NCBI RefSeq assembly: GCF_001641695.1
Contig: NZ_LSEF01000078.1
Location: forward strand, 1-64,000
Source of the DNA: Bradyrhizobium neotropicale
GTDB lineage: Bacteria > Pseudomonadota > Alphaproteobacteria > Rhizobiales > Xanthobacteraceae
Reading direction: 5' to 3'
Length of the DNA: 64,000 bases
Under the pieces are notes generated by a model that made no database searches, had not been told where the DNA came from, and worked only from the letters and a program-made list of their open reading frames with translations. A program made the translations under genes and the position numbers. Shown piece by piece: positions 27,315 to 35,998 of the stretch (position 1 is its first letter; each line of letters begins with the position of its first letter).

Positions 27315-27407
27315 CTGAAGATCTTGGTTGGGAAACGCGTGCACCTTCTTCGGACGCGCGAGGGAATGAAAGGCATCTTCGTGCGGCGACGAAAGACAGC
27401 TTGGTCT

Positions 27408-27438
27408 GTTGTACAACTTAACGTAACGTGCGTTTCAA
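27408..27438 (-). promoter_or_regulatory. MerR/NolA-type promoter D, 19-bp spacer
   Basis: On the minus strand TTGAAA (27438-27433), exactly 19 bp with a CACGTTACGTTAAG dyad core, then TACAAC (27413-27408). Spacing and dyad match the nolA promoter; the half sites are somewhat diverged. Confidence 0.6.
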
Positions 27439-27817
27439 GTGCAAAACGATCGCAGGAAGCAGGCTCGATTCTATGGCATGAAACATCACCGCCTCACTTG
27501 TACCACCCTACTTCGTTGCTTGACGCACAACATCACCATGTCGGAACAGTGGGTCTTTTCATCGCGGAACAGCAATGGCCACCGAGCCCCTTTGGAGCGA
27601 CGCGTCGCCCTCTTCGCACATGGCTAAACCTGCCGCAGCGGAGCAATTCATCACGGTGTTTTCACGGCATGCACGTGAAAATGCCGCTCTTGCTTGGAAT
27701 TGGCTTCAGTCACGTTCTGATGCTCGGCTGGGTTCAGGTCAGCATGGATCAACCGCCTTCGTCAGAGGGCTGTTTTTGGCGGTTCAGGACAGGCCACTTC
27801 GAGGCGAAAGCTGAGAC
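27439..27817. other. Intergenic stretch
   Basis: About 380 bp with only overlapping short frames on the plus strand. Nothing recognised. Confidence 0.4.
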
Positions 27818-28084
27818 ATGAACGTCCGAGAACTCATTGAGCTTTTGTCGGGATGTGAACCGGATGCGGAGGTCGTTATCCCCGACTCGTCTGCGCCCTG
27901 TGGCGCCTTCGCCGCCGTGAGATCTCTCCAGACTGGTTGGGCCTACAACTCACAGGTTGCCGCCGATGAAATGGGCTTCTGGATCGATGGGCTCAACTAC
28001 GCCGAGCCGCCGCGTGGGAGCTATATCATTCGCGGAGTACGGCTTCTCGGCACGAGGTGTGGATCCGTACTAACGATTCAGTAG
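27818..28084 (+). CDS. Small hypothetical protein
   Basis: An 88-aa soluble protein beginning MNVRELIELLSGCEPDAEVV, an N-terminal pattern (ELIxxLxxxxPDAEVxI) seen in small phage and plasmid proteins, then GFWIDGLNYAEP. The ATG follows GAGACATG without a strong ribosome binding site. Function unknown; the reading frame is convincing because of the ordered N-terminal motif. Confidence 0.6.
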   Translation: MNVRELIELLSGCEPDAEVVIPDSSAPCGAFAAVRSLQTGWAYNSQVAADEMGFWIDGLNYAEPPRGSYIIRGVRLLGTRCGSVLTIQ

Positions 28085-28649
28085 CTCGATCGAGCGAATG
28101 CTCGTCTGCCGCAAATGATACCCACGATCGATCTGCCTACCTGTCCGCCATGATTGTCCATTGGCACCGGACATCGGTCTAGCCGAAAGGTCTCGCGAGT
28201 ACGGTGGCCGATCTGCTCTGATCAGTTGACCCGTTCTGGTCGAACGCTTGGCACCTGGGCTCGGATGTTTCTTCGGCCCGGCGGACCTGTTTGATCGCCC
28301 CGCGTCATTCAGCGCGGCTTCGCTTTCGCATGTTCCTTGATGAGCAGATCAATAATGCATAGTCGCGAATCGCAACCTCCCGCGAGGTCGTCGTCCGGTG
28401 TTGCACAGTGATACCAGCGCGGCTGATAGTGCTGCGCCGACCGTTGGCCCTTGATTGATATCCGGCGAATGGTCGCCACACCCCGCATACACGACGTCGA
28501 CGTGGGCAAGTTGTCGATAGCGACCCTATTCGCGTTTGCAATACAAGGTTTGGATCGGGAGTCCTCAGCCACCGCTTAACACGCGACTTTCCTATCGCGC
28601 ACGGCACGACTAATGCATGCAACGATTCGAGCATCATGAACGGTTCCGA
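28085..28649. other. Gene-poor stretch
   Basis: About 565 bp with overlapping minus-strand frames of no recognised family. Nothing is called. Confidence 0.45.
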
Positions 28650-28981
28650 ATGAAACCCGATAACCTGAATTCAATGTCTGCCGAGGCTTTGTGGCGGCTG
28701 TACGAGAACGTCGTCCTCATATTGACGCAGCGCATGACAGCGGATCGAACGCGGCTAGACCAGCGGCTGCAGAAGATCCGAGCAACCGACAAACTCGTTC
28801 GTCCCAGCCGCTCGCACACGTTTGTACCCCGAGGTACCGAAACCCAAAAAACAGTGCAGAGACCTGGTCCTGGCGCGGCAAATTGCCACGATGGCTCAGC
28901 GCCCAACTTCGTGCCGGTCGAAAGCTCGCCGATTTCCTGGCCGATCAATCCCCTGCGCGACGCCGCCGACGCAACGCCTAG
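28650..28981 (+). pseudogene. H-NS family nucleoid protein, frameshifted
   Basis: The N-terminal half reads MKPDNLNSMSAEALWRLYEN with a coiled-coil continuing to QRLQKIR, as in alpha-proteobacterial H-NS-like proteins. The C-terminal DNA-binding block YRNPKNSAETWSWRGKLPRW, followed by LSAQLRAGRKLADFL, is in a different frame that ends at 28981. At least one, probably two, small indels lie near 28815-28835. The canonical AT-hook-like Gly is Trp here (SWRG rather than SGRG). It is a broken silencer gene that may once have acted on island DNA. Confidence 0.75.
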
Positions 28982-29430
28982 CAACCGCTAGATCGTACCA
29001 GCGGCAGAAGCTCTGTACTGACCGGGCGAACGGCCGCGCCGGGGCGCGCAATACCGTCAGCCACTCATTGAACTCCGCAAGCGCTTCGAGGAGACACTGA
29101 AGTCGATTTGGACGGTCGCCGGCAAGCAACAATTGAGCTCAGGAGCGGGGATCGCATCCGATGAGCTTATCCTCATGCCAGTGGCTGCTCGCCGGAGCCT
29201 GATGGTGGCTCGACGCAACGGCGGGTCTCATCAGATCACACGCTAGTGGACGTTGTCCCGAGCTGCGCGTCCTGAGAGGTGGCGGCTCTCGGGCATTCTC
29301 GATCGTTTCCCTGCATAGTACTTGGCAACGTGACGTTCGCTTGCGTGCCTAGCGTCCCCCTAACTGACGTAGTTTGATTTCGCGATGGACCTTTGACGTT
29401 CCCTCATCGAGGACAATTGGTTCGAAGCCA
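28982..29430. other. Gene-poor stretch
   Basis: About 450 bp between the H-NS remnant and the DUF7694-like gene. Nothing recognisable. Confidence 0.45.
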
Positions 29431-29850
29431 TTAGCGTAGCGATTTCATCTGTGCAGCCAAGATTGCCGCTTCGGATGGGCCAAGCCCAACGATGCCGACA
29501 AAAGCCGGTGGGGGCGTTGGAATCTCCTGATCAGTCGGCCTCCATAGGTGCAGACAGTAACTACTGTTGTTGACGTACTCGGAATGGGGCGGATGGAGCT
29601 GCATCACGCACTCCTCCTCGTCCCAGAACAGATCCTTGACAAAGCACATTTCTTCCCAGTTCGGACAGCGCCGGGACGTCGAGACGGAGACATGCTCCCA
29701 TCGTGGGCGACGCAATCCGATGATCTTGAGTTGGCAGCCACACGGTCCCTGCACATAGAAAAGCCCGCAGGGGCCTGAGCCCGGCGCGCTGGCAAACGGC
29801 CCGTGGCGTAGCCGACCGGCCTCAAGCTTGTCGATGATCTGCGCTCTCAT
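29431..29850 (-). CDS. DUF7694-like protein
   Basis: A 139-aa protein from the ATG at 29850. The central block WEHVSVSTSRRCPNWEEMCF with VKDLFWDEEECVMQLHPP and YCLHLWRP matches a small family found in phages and alpha-proteobacterial accessory regions (DUF7694 as I remember it). The conserved Cys, Trp and His residues suggest a compact fold; no function is known. It is isolated, with no operon partner. Confidence 0.65.
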   Translation of the reverse strand: MRAQIIDKLEAGRLRHGPFASAPGSGPCGLFYVQGPCGCQLKIIGLRRPRWEHVSVSTSRRCPNWEEMCFVKDLFWDEEECVMQLHPPHSEYVNNSSYCLHLWRPTDQEIPTPPPAFVGIVGLGPSEAAILAAQMKSLR

Positions 29851-30139
29851 ATTTGCTCCTACAGCCAATTTTCAATTCGATGCCGATCGCTTTCTGCTCA
29901 GAGAGCTTGCGTCGAGCGCAATCGCCGCTATTGCGTGATTTTCGGGTACGACAATTCGGCTCCGACCCTATGCTGGTTGTACGCAATCGTCGGCCAGCCC
30001 GTTTTCTCCATAGCTCTGATGCACGCCCATCCGGCCACGCGTCCAGTTTTCCTCGCGCGCCAGGCGAACCCTGTGTTTAGTGTGGCGGACGATAGTCCGT
30101 TCAGGCTCGCCTGAATGCGAGCTGTCGGGATCACTCGGA

Positions 30140-30358
30140 TCAACTCGGCCTTAGCCGGAAGATACCTCTCAAGTGTAGCGGCCTCGCCTCACTCCATTCC
30201 TCGAATTTCCGACAAGCTTGGTAAGATACGGCCGGCGCGCGAGAGTCCGGATGATCATGAAACTCCTCCTGGCTGGTTCTGCCCTGTTCATGCAAGCCGT
30301 CGAGCGTGAACTCCGTGGACGGCCGACACATGCAAGCCAAACCCGACACGATGCCCAA
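30140..30358 (-). CDS. Putative small protein downstream of promoter C
   Basis: A 72-codon frame with a TTG start at 30358, about 18 nt after the predicted start of transcription from promoter C. Contains several Cys in the first 12 residues and a charged middle. No family is recognised; the promoter is the main reason for listing it. Confidence 0.25.
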   Translation of the reverse strand: MGIVSGLACMCRPSTEFTLDGLHEQGRTSQEEFHDHPDSRAPAVSYQACRKFEEWSEARPLHLRGIFRLRPS

Positions 30359-30382
30359 TTGCAGGTTTCGCTACATTCGGGA

Positions 30383-30413
30383 CGTCTACATCCTGACGCT
30401 ACGTAAGATTCAA
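30383..30413 (-). promoter_or_regulatory. MerR/NolA-type promoter C, 19-bp spacer
   Basis: On the minus strand TTGAAT (30413-30408), a 19-bp spacer CTTACGTAGCGTCAGGATG, and TAGACG (30388-30383). It is nearly the same as promoters A and B across the whole 31 bp. Confidence 0.7.
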
Positions 30414-30624
30414 GCCATTCCCATTGGATTAGCTGACTCTCTCACCTGGAGGCCTGCACAGGATCTGCCAATTGCCGCACTTGGCTGGCCGTGCGAGAAG
30501 AGCTGGATTTGCGATGGAGAAGGAGCGTTTTCGCAAGATCTCAAGAAGCTACAGCGACGATAGACGCTTCCCTACTCCGGCCACGAATGTTGCGCAGAAG
30601 TGGCTAACGCAGGGGAACAAAATC

Positions 30625-30864
30625 ATGTCAACGCGCCGCGCTTGGGTCCTCGATGCGAGCACGCATCGCGACGTGGAGATGGGGCGCCTTCGGACTCAAC
30701 TCGAAGAACTGAATAGGCGGCTCACTGAAATCGAACGTCATATTCGGTATCTGTCGGAGATCGAGCCTGCGAGGGCAAGAGCAATCATGCTCTGCCGCGA
30801 ACTTGATAATATTTGCGCCTCGGCTGAGGGCATCGAAGCCCTGACAAATCTCCTCCGGAAGTAA
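30625..30864 (+). CDS. Small coiled-coil hypothetical protein
   Basis: A 79-aa protein from the ATG at 30625, which has AGGGG ten bases upstream. After a short N terminus (MSTRRAWVLD) there is a heptad-rich helix RLRTQLEELNRRLTEIERHI, then a second helix with CRELDNIC and a C-terminal LTNLLRK. It probably self-associates. The family is not recognised. Confidence 0.5.
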   Translation: MSTRRAWVLDASTHRDVEMGRLRTQLEELNRRLTEIERHIRYLSEIEPARARAIMLCRELDNICASAEGIEALTNLLRK

Positions 30865-31062
30865 TTTGAACCGCCCCGACCGAAGCAGTTCGTCCCCACG
30901 ACGGCACGATCAGGACCGCTCCGTCCTGATGACGGTCCGTCGGTCGATGTCCAGGCGCCGTCGCCCGGTCAGGGATCATCGATCAGTCGGCCTGCCGAAG
31001 AAACCGCATTCCGACTAGCCAGCTCTCCCGTGCCCCGCACTGCCCGCACTTAGCTGCGGCGT

Positions 31063-32604
31063 TTAGGGACCAGCGTGTCGCGATCGGTCATTGCCCAGGT
31101 CTTTGAGCCGCCCCTCTTGTCGAGGCCCGTCCTGTGCTCTCGGCGCGTCAGGCCAGCGCCGCAAGACCGGCTTGCCGGGCTGCCTCAAATGGCGGGTCGA
31201 ATCCAACCGGCCGGAGTCGCACTGGCCATTGTCGGGCCCATGATGACTGACGGCGCTTGATGGCTCCTTCATTGTCACGGCTGCCTCCATATCGACCGGA
31301 TCGATCGACCGGCCTAGCGCCGCCTTAAGCTTGTCGCGGTCGAGCTCGCCCTCCCACCAGGCGACGATCACACAGGCAACGCCGTTGCCGCAGAGATTAG
31401 TCAGCGCGCGACATTCGCTCATGAACTTGTCGATGCCGAGCACGATCGCCATACCCGGCACGAGGCGCGGATCGACCACGGCGAGCGTCGCCGCGAGGGT
31501 AATGAAGCCCGCGCCGGTGATGCCGGAGGCGCCCTTCGAGGTCAACATGGCGACGATCAGAATGGTCAGTTGCTGGCCGAAAGTGAGATCGTAACCGAGA
31601 GCCTGCGCGATGAACAGCGTCGCCAGCGTCATGTAGATGTTGGTGCCATCGAGGTTGAACGAATAACCCGTGGGCACCACGAGGCCAACCACCGACTTCG
31701 AGCAGCCGAGGCGCTCGAGCTTCTCCATCAAGGACGGCAGGGCGCTCTCGGAAGACGAGGTGCCGAGCACGATCAGCAGCTCGTCCTTGATGTAGGCTAT
31801 GAACTTGAAGATCGAAAAGCCGGCAAAGCGCGCGATGAAGCCGAGCACGACGAACACGAACAGCGACGCGGTGACGTAGAACGTCGCGATCAAGCCGATC
31901 AGGTTGAGGAGCGCACCAGTGCCAAACGTGCCGATGGTGTACGCCATCGCGCCGAACGCGCCGATCGGCGCCGCGCGCATCACGATATAGATAACGCCGA
32001 ACACGGCTTGTGAGGCGTCGTCGATGAAGGCACGGATCTTGCGGCCTCGCTGGCCAAGGCTCATGAGCGCGAAGCCGAACAGCACTGAGCACAGCAGAAC
32101 CTGCAAGATCTCACCCTGCGAAAATGCACCGACGACCGTATCAGGAATAATGTGTAGGAGGAGATCAACGGTCTTCTGCGTCTTTGCCTGATCGGCGAAC
32201 TTGGCAACCGCTTGCGCGCTGGCGGCGGCGCTACCAAAACCCGCACCGGGCTTGACCAGATTGCCGATGAGTAAGCCGATGAGGAGCGCAAACGTGGATA
32301 CCACCTCGAAATAGACGAGCGCCTTGACGCCGATACGGCCGACCTTTTTGGCGTCCTGGATGTGCGCAATTCCGGAGACCACCGTGCAGAAGATGATCGG
32401 CGCGATCACCATCTTGATCAGCTTGACGAAGCCGTCGCCCAGCGCCTTGATCCACTCGCTCCTGGCTAGATCCGGCCATAGCGAGCCAATCGTCACTCCG
32501 AGCACGATCGCGATCAGCACCTGGATATAGAGGACCCTGTACCAAGCTCTTCCTGCGCGTTGCGGCGGTGCGATGGGCGCTCCGCTTGCCTTCCCGTCGG
32601 CCAT
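31063..32604 (-). CDS. dctA: C4-dicarboxylate:cation symporter DctA
   Basis: Inner-membrane transporter for malate, succinate and fumarate, the carbon source of bacteroids. It is 513 aa from the ATG at 32604. SLC1/DAACS family blocks are IKMVIAPIIFCTVVSGIA, the serine-rich re-entrant loop LGTSSSESALPSLM, the substrate region PTGYSFNLDGTNIYM and MSECRALTNLCGNGVA. Core DctA is about 440 aa; the last 60 or so residues (after TMKEPSS) are basic and unlike DctA, suggesting a frameshifted or extended C terminus. It lies downstream of fixA on the same strand, separated by 280 bp; no dctBD is present. Confidence 0.92.
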   Translation of the reverse strand: MADGKASGAPIAPPQRAGRAWYRVLYIQVLIAIVLGVTIGSLWPDLARSEWIKALGDGFVKLIKMVIAPIIFCTVVSGIAHIQDAKKVGRIGVKALVYFEVVSTFALLIGLLIGNLVKPGAGFGSAAASAQAVAKFADQAKTQKTVDLLLHIIPDTVVGAFSQGEILQVLLCSVLFGFALMSLGQRGRKIRAFIDDASQAVFGVIYIVMRAAPIGAFGAMAYTIGTFGTGALLNLIGLIATFYVTASLFVFVVLGFIARFAGFSIFKFIAYIKDELLIVLGTSSSESALPSLMEKLERLGCSKSVVGLVVPTGYSFNLDGTNIYMTLATLFIAQALGYDLTFGQQLTILIVAMLTSKGASGITGAGFITLAATLAVVDPRLVPGMAIVLGIDKFMSECRALTNLCGNGVACVIVAWWEGELDRDKLKAALGRSIDPVDMEAAVTMKEPSSAVSHHGPDNGQCDSGRLDSTRHLRQPGKPVLRRWPDAPRAQDGPRQEGRLKDLGNDRSRHAGP

Positions 32605-32885
32605 GTCATTGTTCCTCCCACTGGTTTTTTTGTCCCTTCCACTCACACCCAATCTCAGTTGGGCCGGCAGAGGGCTTGTATCGGGCCGGTCATTCACTGC
32701 TGCATGTGTTGCTTCCTCTCGATTTTATGACGCGTGGAGGAGGACGTTTTCCTCCTCAATTGGCACGATCGATCGATCTTAAGATGCAGGGGCGACCTGA
32801 TCGCCTCCATGCCAGGGCTCCTTGCCGGCCCTGGATTGTTCCGCAATCTCGTGCTGCCGCCCGCTCGGCTTGGGACGCGTGGAGG

Positions 32886-33764
32886 TCATCGGACGGCTCC
32901 TTGCGAAGGCGAATTGCCCACGTCACCAACACGCGCCACAACTGCTAGCTCAGCCTCAAGCTTAGGCCGGTGCTGGAATATCGCATCGATCAGAGCTGAC
33001 GCCGGTTCATCGGCAGCTTCCACGAGCACTGCCTTTTCGGCACGGGTCGATGGCGCAAAGACCCGCTTCACGATCGTCGGCGAGCCCTTGAGGCCGCATT
33101 TCGAGATGTCCTCCACTCCGGCATCCTGGGCACTCCACCTTACTATGTCCGTGCGCGCCGCCCGCAGCGCGTCCATCATACCTCCGCGCCGGATCTCGTT
33201 TGTCCCCTCCAGCATGGTGATGAGACACGGCAGCTTTGTACGCAACACCTGTAGGCCTCCCTCCGCGCGCCTTCCAACCTCGATGGTCCGCATCTTTAGA
33301 TCTAGAGATCGGATCTCGGCGACATAAGTGAGTTGCCCAATCCCAAGTCGCTTTGCGATGCCCGGCCCGACTTGCGCTGTATCGCCGTCGATGGTCTGCT
33401 TGCCGGTGAATATGAGGTCCGGCGGGCCGTATTCCTCGCCAATTCTGCGGATGGCTGTCGCAAGCGCGTAAGTGGTCGCCAGCGTATCGGCGCCCGCGAA
33501 AGCGCGATCGGTGAGCAACACCGCACGATCGGCACCATATGTCAGGGCCCTTCGTAACGACTCCTCGGCGGCCGGCGGCCCCATGGTCAACACCGTGATC
33601 TCGCCGCCGACCTTGTCGCGCAGCTCCAGCGCAGCCTCCATGGCAAAGAGATCGTAAGGGTTGATGATGGTCGGCACCCCCTGGCGCATAATGGTGTTGG
33701 TCACGGGGTGCACTCGAATCTGCGCGGAATCGGGAACCTGCTTTATGCAGACGACATTGTGCAT
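32886..33764 (-). CDS. fixA: FixA, electron-transfer flavoprotein beta-like subunit
   Basis: Part of the FixABCX system that delivers low-potential electrons to nitrogenase in bacteroids. It is 292 aa from the ATG at 33764, with GGAGAG in front. ETF-beta features are VVCIKQVPDSAQIR, NPYDLFAMEAALELRD, the LLTDRAFAGADTLATTYAL stretch and the nucleotide loop FTGKQTIDGDTAQVGPG. fixB, fixC and fixX are not in the window, matching B. diazoefficiens where fixA is separate from fixBCX. It has its own RpoN-type promoter. Confidence 0.95.
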   Translation of the reverse strand: MHNVVCIKQVPDSAQIRVHPVTNTIMRQGVPTIINPYDLFAMEAALELRDKVGGEITVLTMGPPAAEESLRRALTYGADRAVLLTDRAFAGADTLATTYALATAIRRIGEEYGPPDLIFTGKQTIDGDTAQVGPGIAKRLGIGQLTYVAEIRSLDLKMRTIEVGRRAEGGLQVLRTKLPCLITMLEGTNEIRRGGMMDALRAARTDIVRWSAQDAGVEDISKCGLKGSPTIVKRVFAPSTRAEKAVLVEAADEPASALIDAIFQHRPKLEAELAVVARVGDVGNSPSQGAVR

Positions 33765-33799
33765 GAAACTCTCCAAACCGGAGTAACACTGAGCAGACC

Positions 33800-33815
33800 A
33801 GCAAGTGTCGTACCA
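33800..33815 (-). promoter_or_regulatory. -24/-12 RpoN promoter of fixA
   Basis: On the minus strand TGGTACG-ACAC-TTGCT, with GG and GC exactly 10 bp apart. One difference from TGGCACG-N4-TTGCW (C to T). The -12 lies about 36 nt upstream of the fixA ATG. An imperfect NifA site (CGT-N10-ACA) lies at 33905-33920. Confidence 0.85.
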
Positions 33816-33904
33816 GTGGGGGACACCCCAGTGTCACACTGAAACTTGCTGCAGCAGATCGGCCGGACAGCCGCGTCTTAAGTATCGACATGATTCTCAA
33901 CCCG

Positions 33905-33920
33905 CGTCGAAGATACGACA
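33905..33920. promoter_or_regulatory. Possible NifA upstream activator sequence of fixA
   Basis: CGT-CGAAGATACG-ACA on the plus strand, one base off the palindromic TGT-N10-ACA. It is about 90 bp upstream of the fixA -24 element, a usual distance. No exact site was seen within 170 bp. Confidence 0.45.
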
Positions 33921-34321
33921 ATGCGTGTCGCAAGCCTTAAGCCTGCCGACAGCTTCCAAGGTCGTGAATGATGCGGCTCAACAGCGCAGAGGTCCGGCGT
34001 CACCTTTGCGGACGATGTTTTTCGGTAGAGCTTTCGCGCCGCGTTCTGCAGGCTCAAATGCTGCCGTTGTTACGTCGGGCAGAACCTTATGGTCGCGGTC
34101 GACGCCCTGAAGCAACGCATCAACGTCTATTGGGCCGCAATTTGTTAAGCCCCGGGAGAGCGAAATGGCGATGGAGGCTAAACACGGCGTCGAAAACGTA
34201 CGTGCGTTTCGTGGCAGTGATCTTTTGCAAGCAATTGGCACCATCACGCCCGGCATTTGGAAGTGCCTGAGCGACAGGGCGCCACTTGTCGGTCGATCAT
34301 TTGTTCGAAACAACCCAATAG
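33921..34321. other. Intergenic region between fixA and the clostripain-like gene
   Basis: About 400 bp between two divergent, probably NifA-controlled units. Overlapping short frames on both strands (33968-34313) show no recognised family. Confidence 0.45.
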
Positions 34322-34337
34322 TGTTGGGCTTGCGACA
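34322..34337. promoter_or_regulatory. NifA upstream activator sequence
   Basis: Exact TGT-TGGGCTTGCG-ACA, the NifA binding consensus TGT-N10-ACA. It lies 65 bp upstream of the -24 element at 34402. Confidence 0.7.
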
Positions 34338-34401
34338 GCGCCCGATCTGGGGTGCACGCTCGCACCCGTTTACACACCTTCATTTGTGCTCTGGTCGCAA
34401 C

Positions 34402-34417
34402 TGGCACAGCCGTTGCA
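34402..34417 (+). promoter_or_regulatory. -24/-12 RpoN promoter of the clostripain-like gene
   Basis: TGGCACA-GCCG-TTGCA, with GG and GC 10 bp apart and a single difference (A for G at the seventh base) from TGGCACG-N4-TTGCW. About 70 nt upstream of the start codon of the gene at 34489. Confidence 0.85.
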
Positions 34418-34488
34418 AACCCTTGGCTGAAGACGATGGACGCGACTGTTGTCCTGACACCTCCCCAGCACAAGCCGCTTGAAGGGCC

Positions 34489-35844
34489 ATGATGCTCAAA
34501 CAGTGCTTATCCTCTTTGCTAGCGCTTGGCCTTCTCTTGATCCACCCTTCCGGCGCCGCCGAAACTGCTAGCGGCACGGCTGAGTGGACGATCATGGTGT
34601 TCATGAACGCCAAAAATAATCTGGAAGCCGACGCGATTGCCACTTTTCGGGACATCGCAAGCGTCGACAGCACAGCAAAAGTCAATCTGGTCGTCGAGAT
34701 GGGCCGCCCCCAGAGACACTACACGAGCGAGGCCGAGGCATGGTCCGGAGTTCTGAGATTCCTCGTAAAGAAGGGGCAGAAGCCAATTCCTTCTGCTGCA
34801 GTTGCCGATTTGCGAAACTCCTCTGGTGTCTCCGACCTTGGATCGCGGCGCGCACTCGATGACTTCGTCAACTGGTCTGTCGACAAATTCCCAGCCAAAA
34901 AGTACATGCTGGTCATCTGGAATCATGGTCAGGGCTGGCGCTTCCAGGTGGCAGACCAGTCGAAGAAGCGCATCGCCATACCTGAGCAACTTGGCGGCCA
35001 ACCGCGCTCTGCCACGTTGGCGGCCGCGTCCGAGAGCGTCCCAAAAGTCGGCGGATATCGCGCCGTATCCTTTGACGAAGAGACACGATCATTCTTGTAC
35101 ATTAGCGACGTGCAGGAGAGCGTCGGATCGCTCGCCCAAAAGTTGAATCGAAAGCTCGACGTGATCGGTTTTGATGCCGGCATGATGGCGATGATCGAAA
35201 CAGCTTACGCCTTTCGAGGCTCCTCCACGCTTATGATCGCGAGCGAGGAATCCGAGCCCGCCGCCGGCTGGAACTACGCCGCAGCATTGACACCTCTGGT
35301 CGCCAATCCTGCTATATCGCCTCTTGAACTCACCAATCAAATTGTCGCGTCATACAAGGACCGCTATGGCGACTTCCACATGACGACGCTCTCGGTCATA
35401 GACTTGACCACGATTGACGCCGCAGCGGCCGCCATTAGCGCATTGGCGGACGAAATCGGCAAAGTGCTGGAGGCAGAACGAATAAGAATCGAGATAGCCA
35501 GGTCGAAGCTTATTCCTTACGGCGCCGGAATCTTCACTTCGATCGATCTGGTGGCCTTCCTCGAAAACTATATTATTGCCGCAACGTCAAATCCCAACAC
35601 GCGCAGTTACGCGCAGTTTGCGCTTGATGCCACGAAGAGGACTGTTCTGACCAACTATGCTTCAGCTTTCAGTGCGTGGAATACCGGCTCAAGAGGAATT
35701 GCCATTTACTTTCCTGCGAGCAGGTACGACTTCGACGATGATTTCTACAAGCAGGGCTATGTGAAGGAGAACAAGGATCACGTCATCGACTTTGTTGCGC
35801 GCGAGCGCTGGGCCGATTTTCTTCAATGCTATTTTCGAAGCTGA
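34489..35844 (+). CDS. Clostripain-like (peptidase C11) secreted protein lacking the catalytic Cys
   Basis: A 451-aa protein with an N-terminal signal peptide (LSSLLALGLLLIHPSGAAET) and a peptidase C11 domain. Family landmarks are WTIMVFMNAKNNLE, the catalytic-His motif VIWNHGQGWRF and the region that normally reads DAC before the activating site. Here the latter is VIGFDAGMMAMIETAY, so the nucleophilic Cys is replaced by Gly (GGC codon). The frame is otherwise undamaged to the end, arguing for a retained non-proteolytic role, such as binding, rather than decay. A strong NifA/RpoN promoter precedes it; the next gene is a broken phosphodiesterase. Export to the periplasm or symbiosome space is inferred. 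Confidence 0.85.
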   Translation: MMLKQCLSSLLALGLLLIHPSGAAETASGTAEWTIMVFMNAKNNLEADAIATFRDIASVDSTAKVNLVVEMGRPQRHYTSEAEAWSGVLRFLVKKGQKPIPSAAVADLRNSSGVSDLGSRRALDDFVNWSVDKFPAKKYMLVIWNHGQGWRFQVADQSKKRIAIPEQLGGQPRSATLAAASESVPKVGGYRAVSFDEETRSFLYISDVQESVGSLAQKLNRKLDVIGFDAGMMAMIETAYAFRGSSTLMIASEESEPAAGWNYAAALTPLVANPAISPLELTNQIVASYKDRYGDFHMTTLSVIDLTTIDAAAAAISALADEIGKVLEAERIRIEIARSKLIPYGAGIFTSIDLVAFLENYIIAATSNPNTRSYAQFALDATKRTVLTNYASAFSAWNTGSRGIAIYFPASRYDFDDDFYKQGYVKENKDHVIDFVARERWADFLQCYFRS

Positions 35845-35898
35845 ATAAAACAACGCATTTTGAGTAGGACCGAATCGCAGACTTTACGTGGCTACGCT

Positions 35899-35914
35899 TG
35901 GCCAAGCATTTGCT
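35899..35914 (+). promoter_or_regulatory. Possible -24/-12 promoter before the GDPD remnant
   Basis: TGGCCAA-GCAT-TTGCT: -12 block perfect, GG and GC 10 bp apart, but three mismatches in the -24 block. No exact TGT-N10-ACA site was found upstream. It is 85 nt before the ATG of the phosphodiesterase remnant. Confidence 0.4.
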
Positions 35915-35998
35915 CCGTTGTGCGCGCGGGCGTGGCGCGGCTTCTCGGAACTTTCCGCTGTCGGACACGAGATCTCCATGCGAGAAAAGACAATTCAT

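Noticed and set aside
28921..28935. TCGAAAGCT as a second tts box
   Set aside because: It lies inside the H-NS remnant and has no CTT or GTCAG upstream; a chance match.
32761..32790. TGGCACG upstream of dctA as an RpoN promoter
   Set aside because: It is on the plus strand, pointing away from dctA, and no TTGC follows at the right spacing; no good minus-strand element was found.
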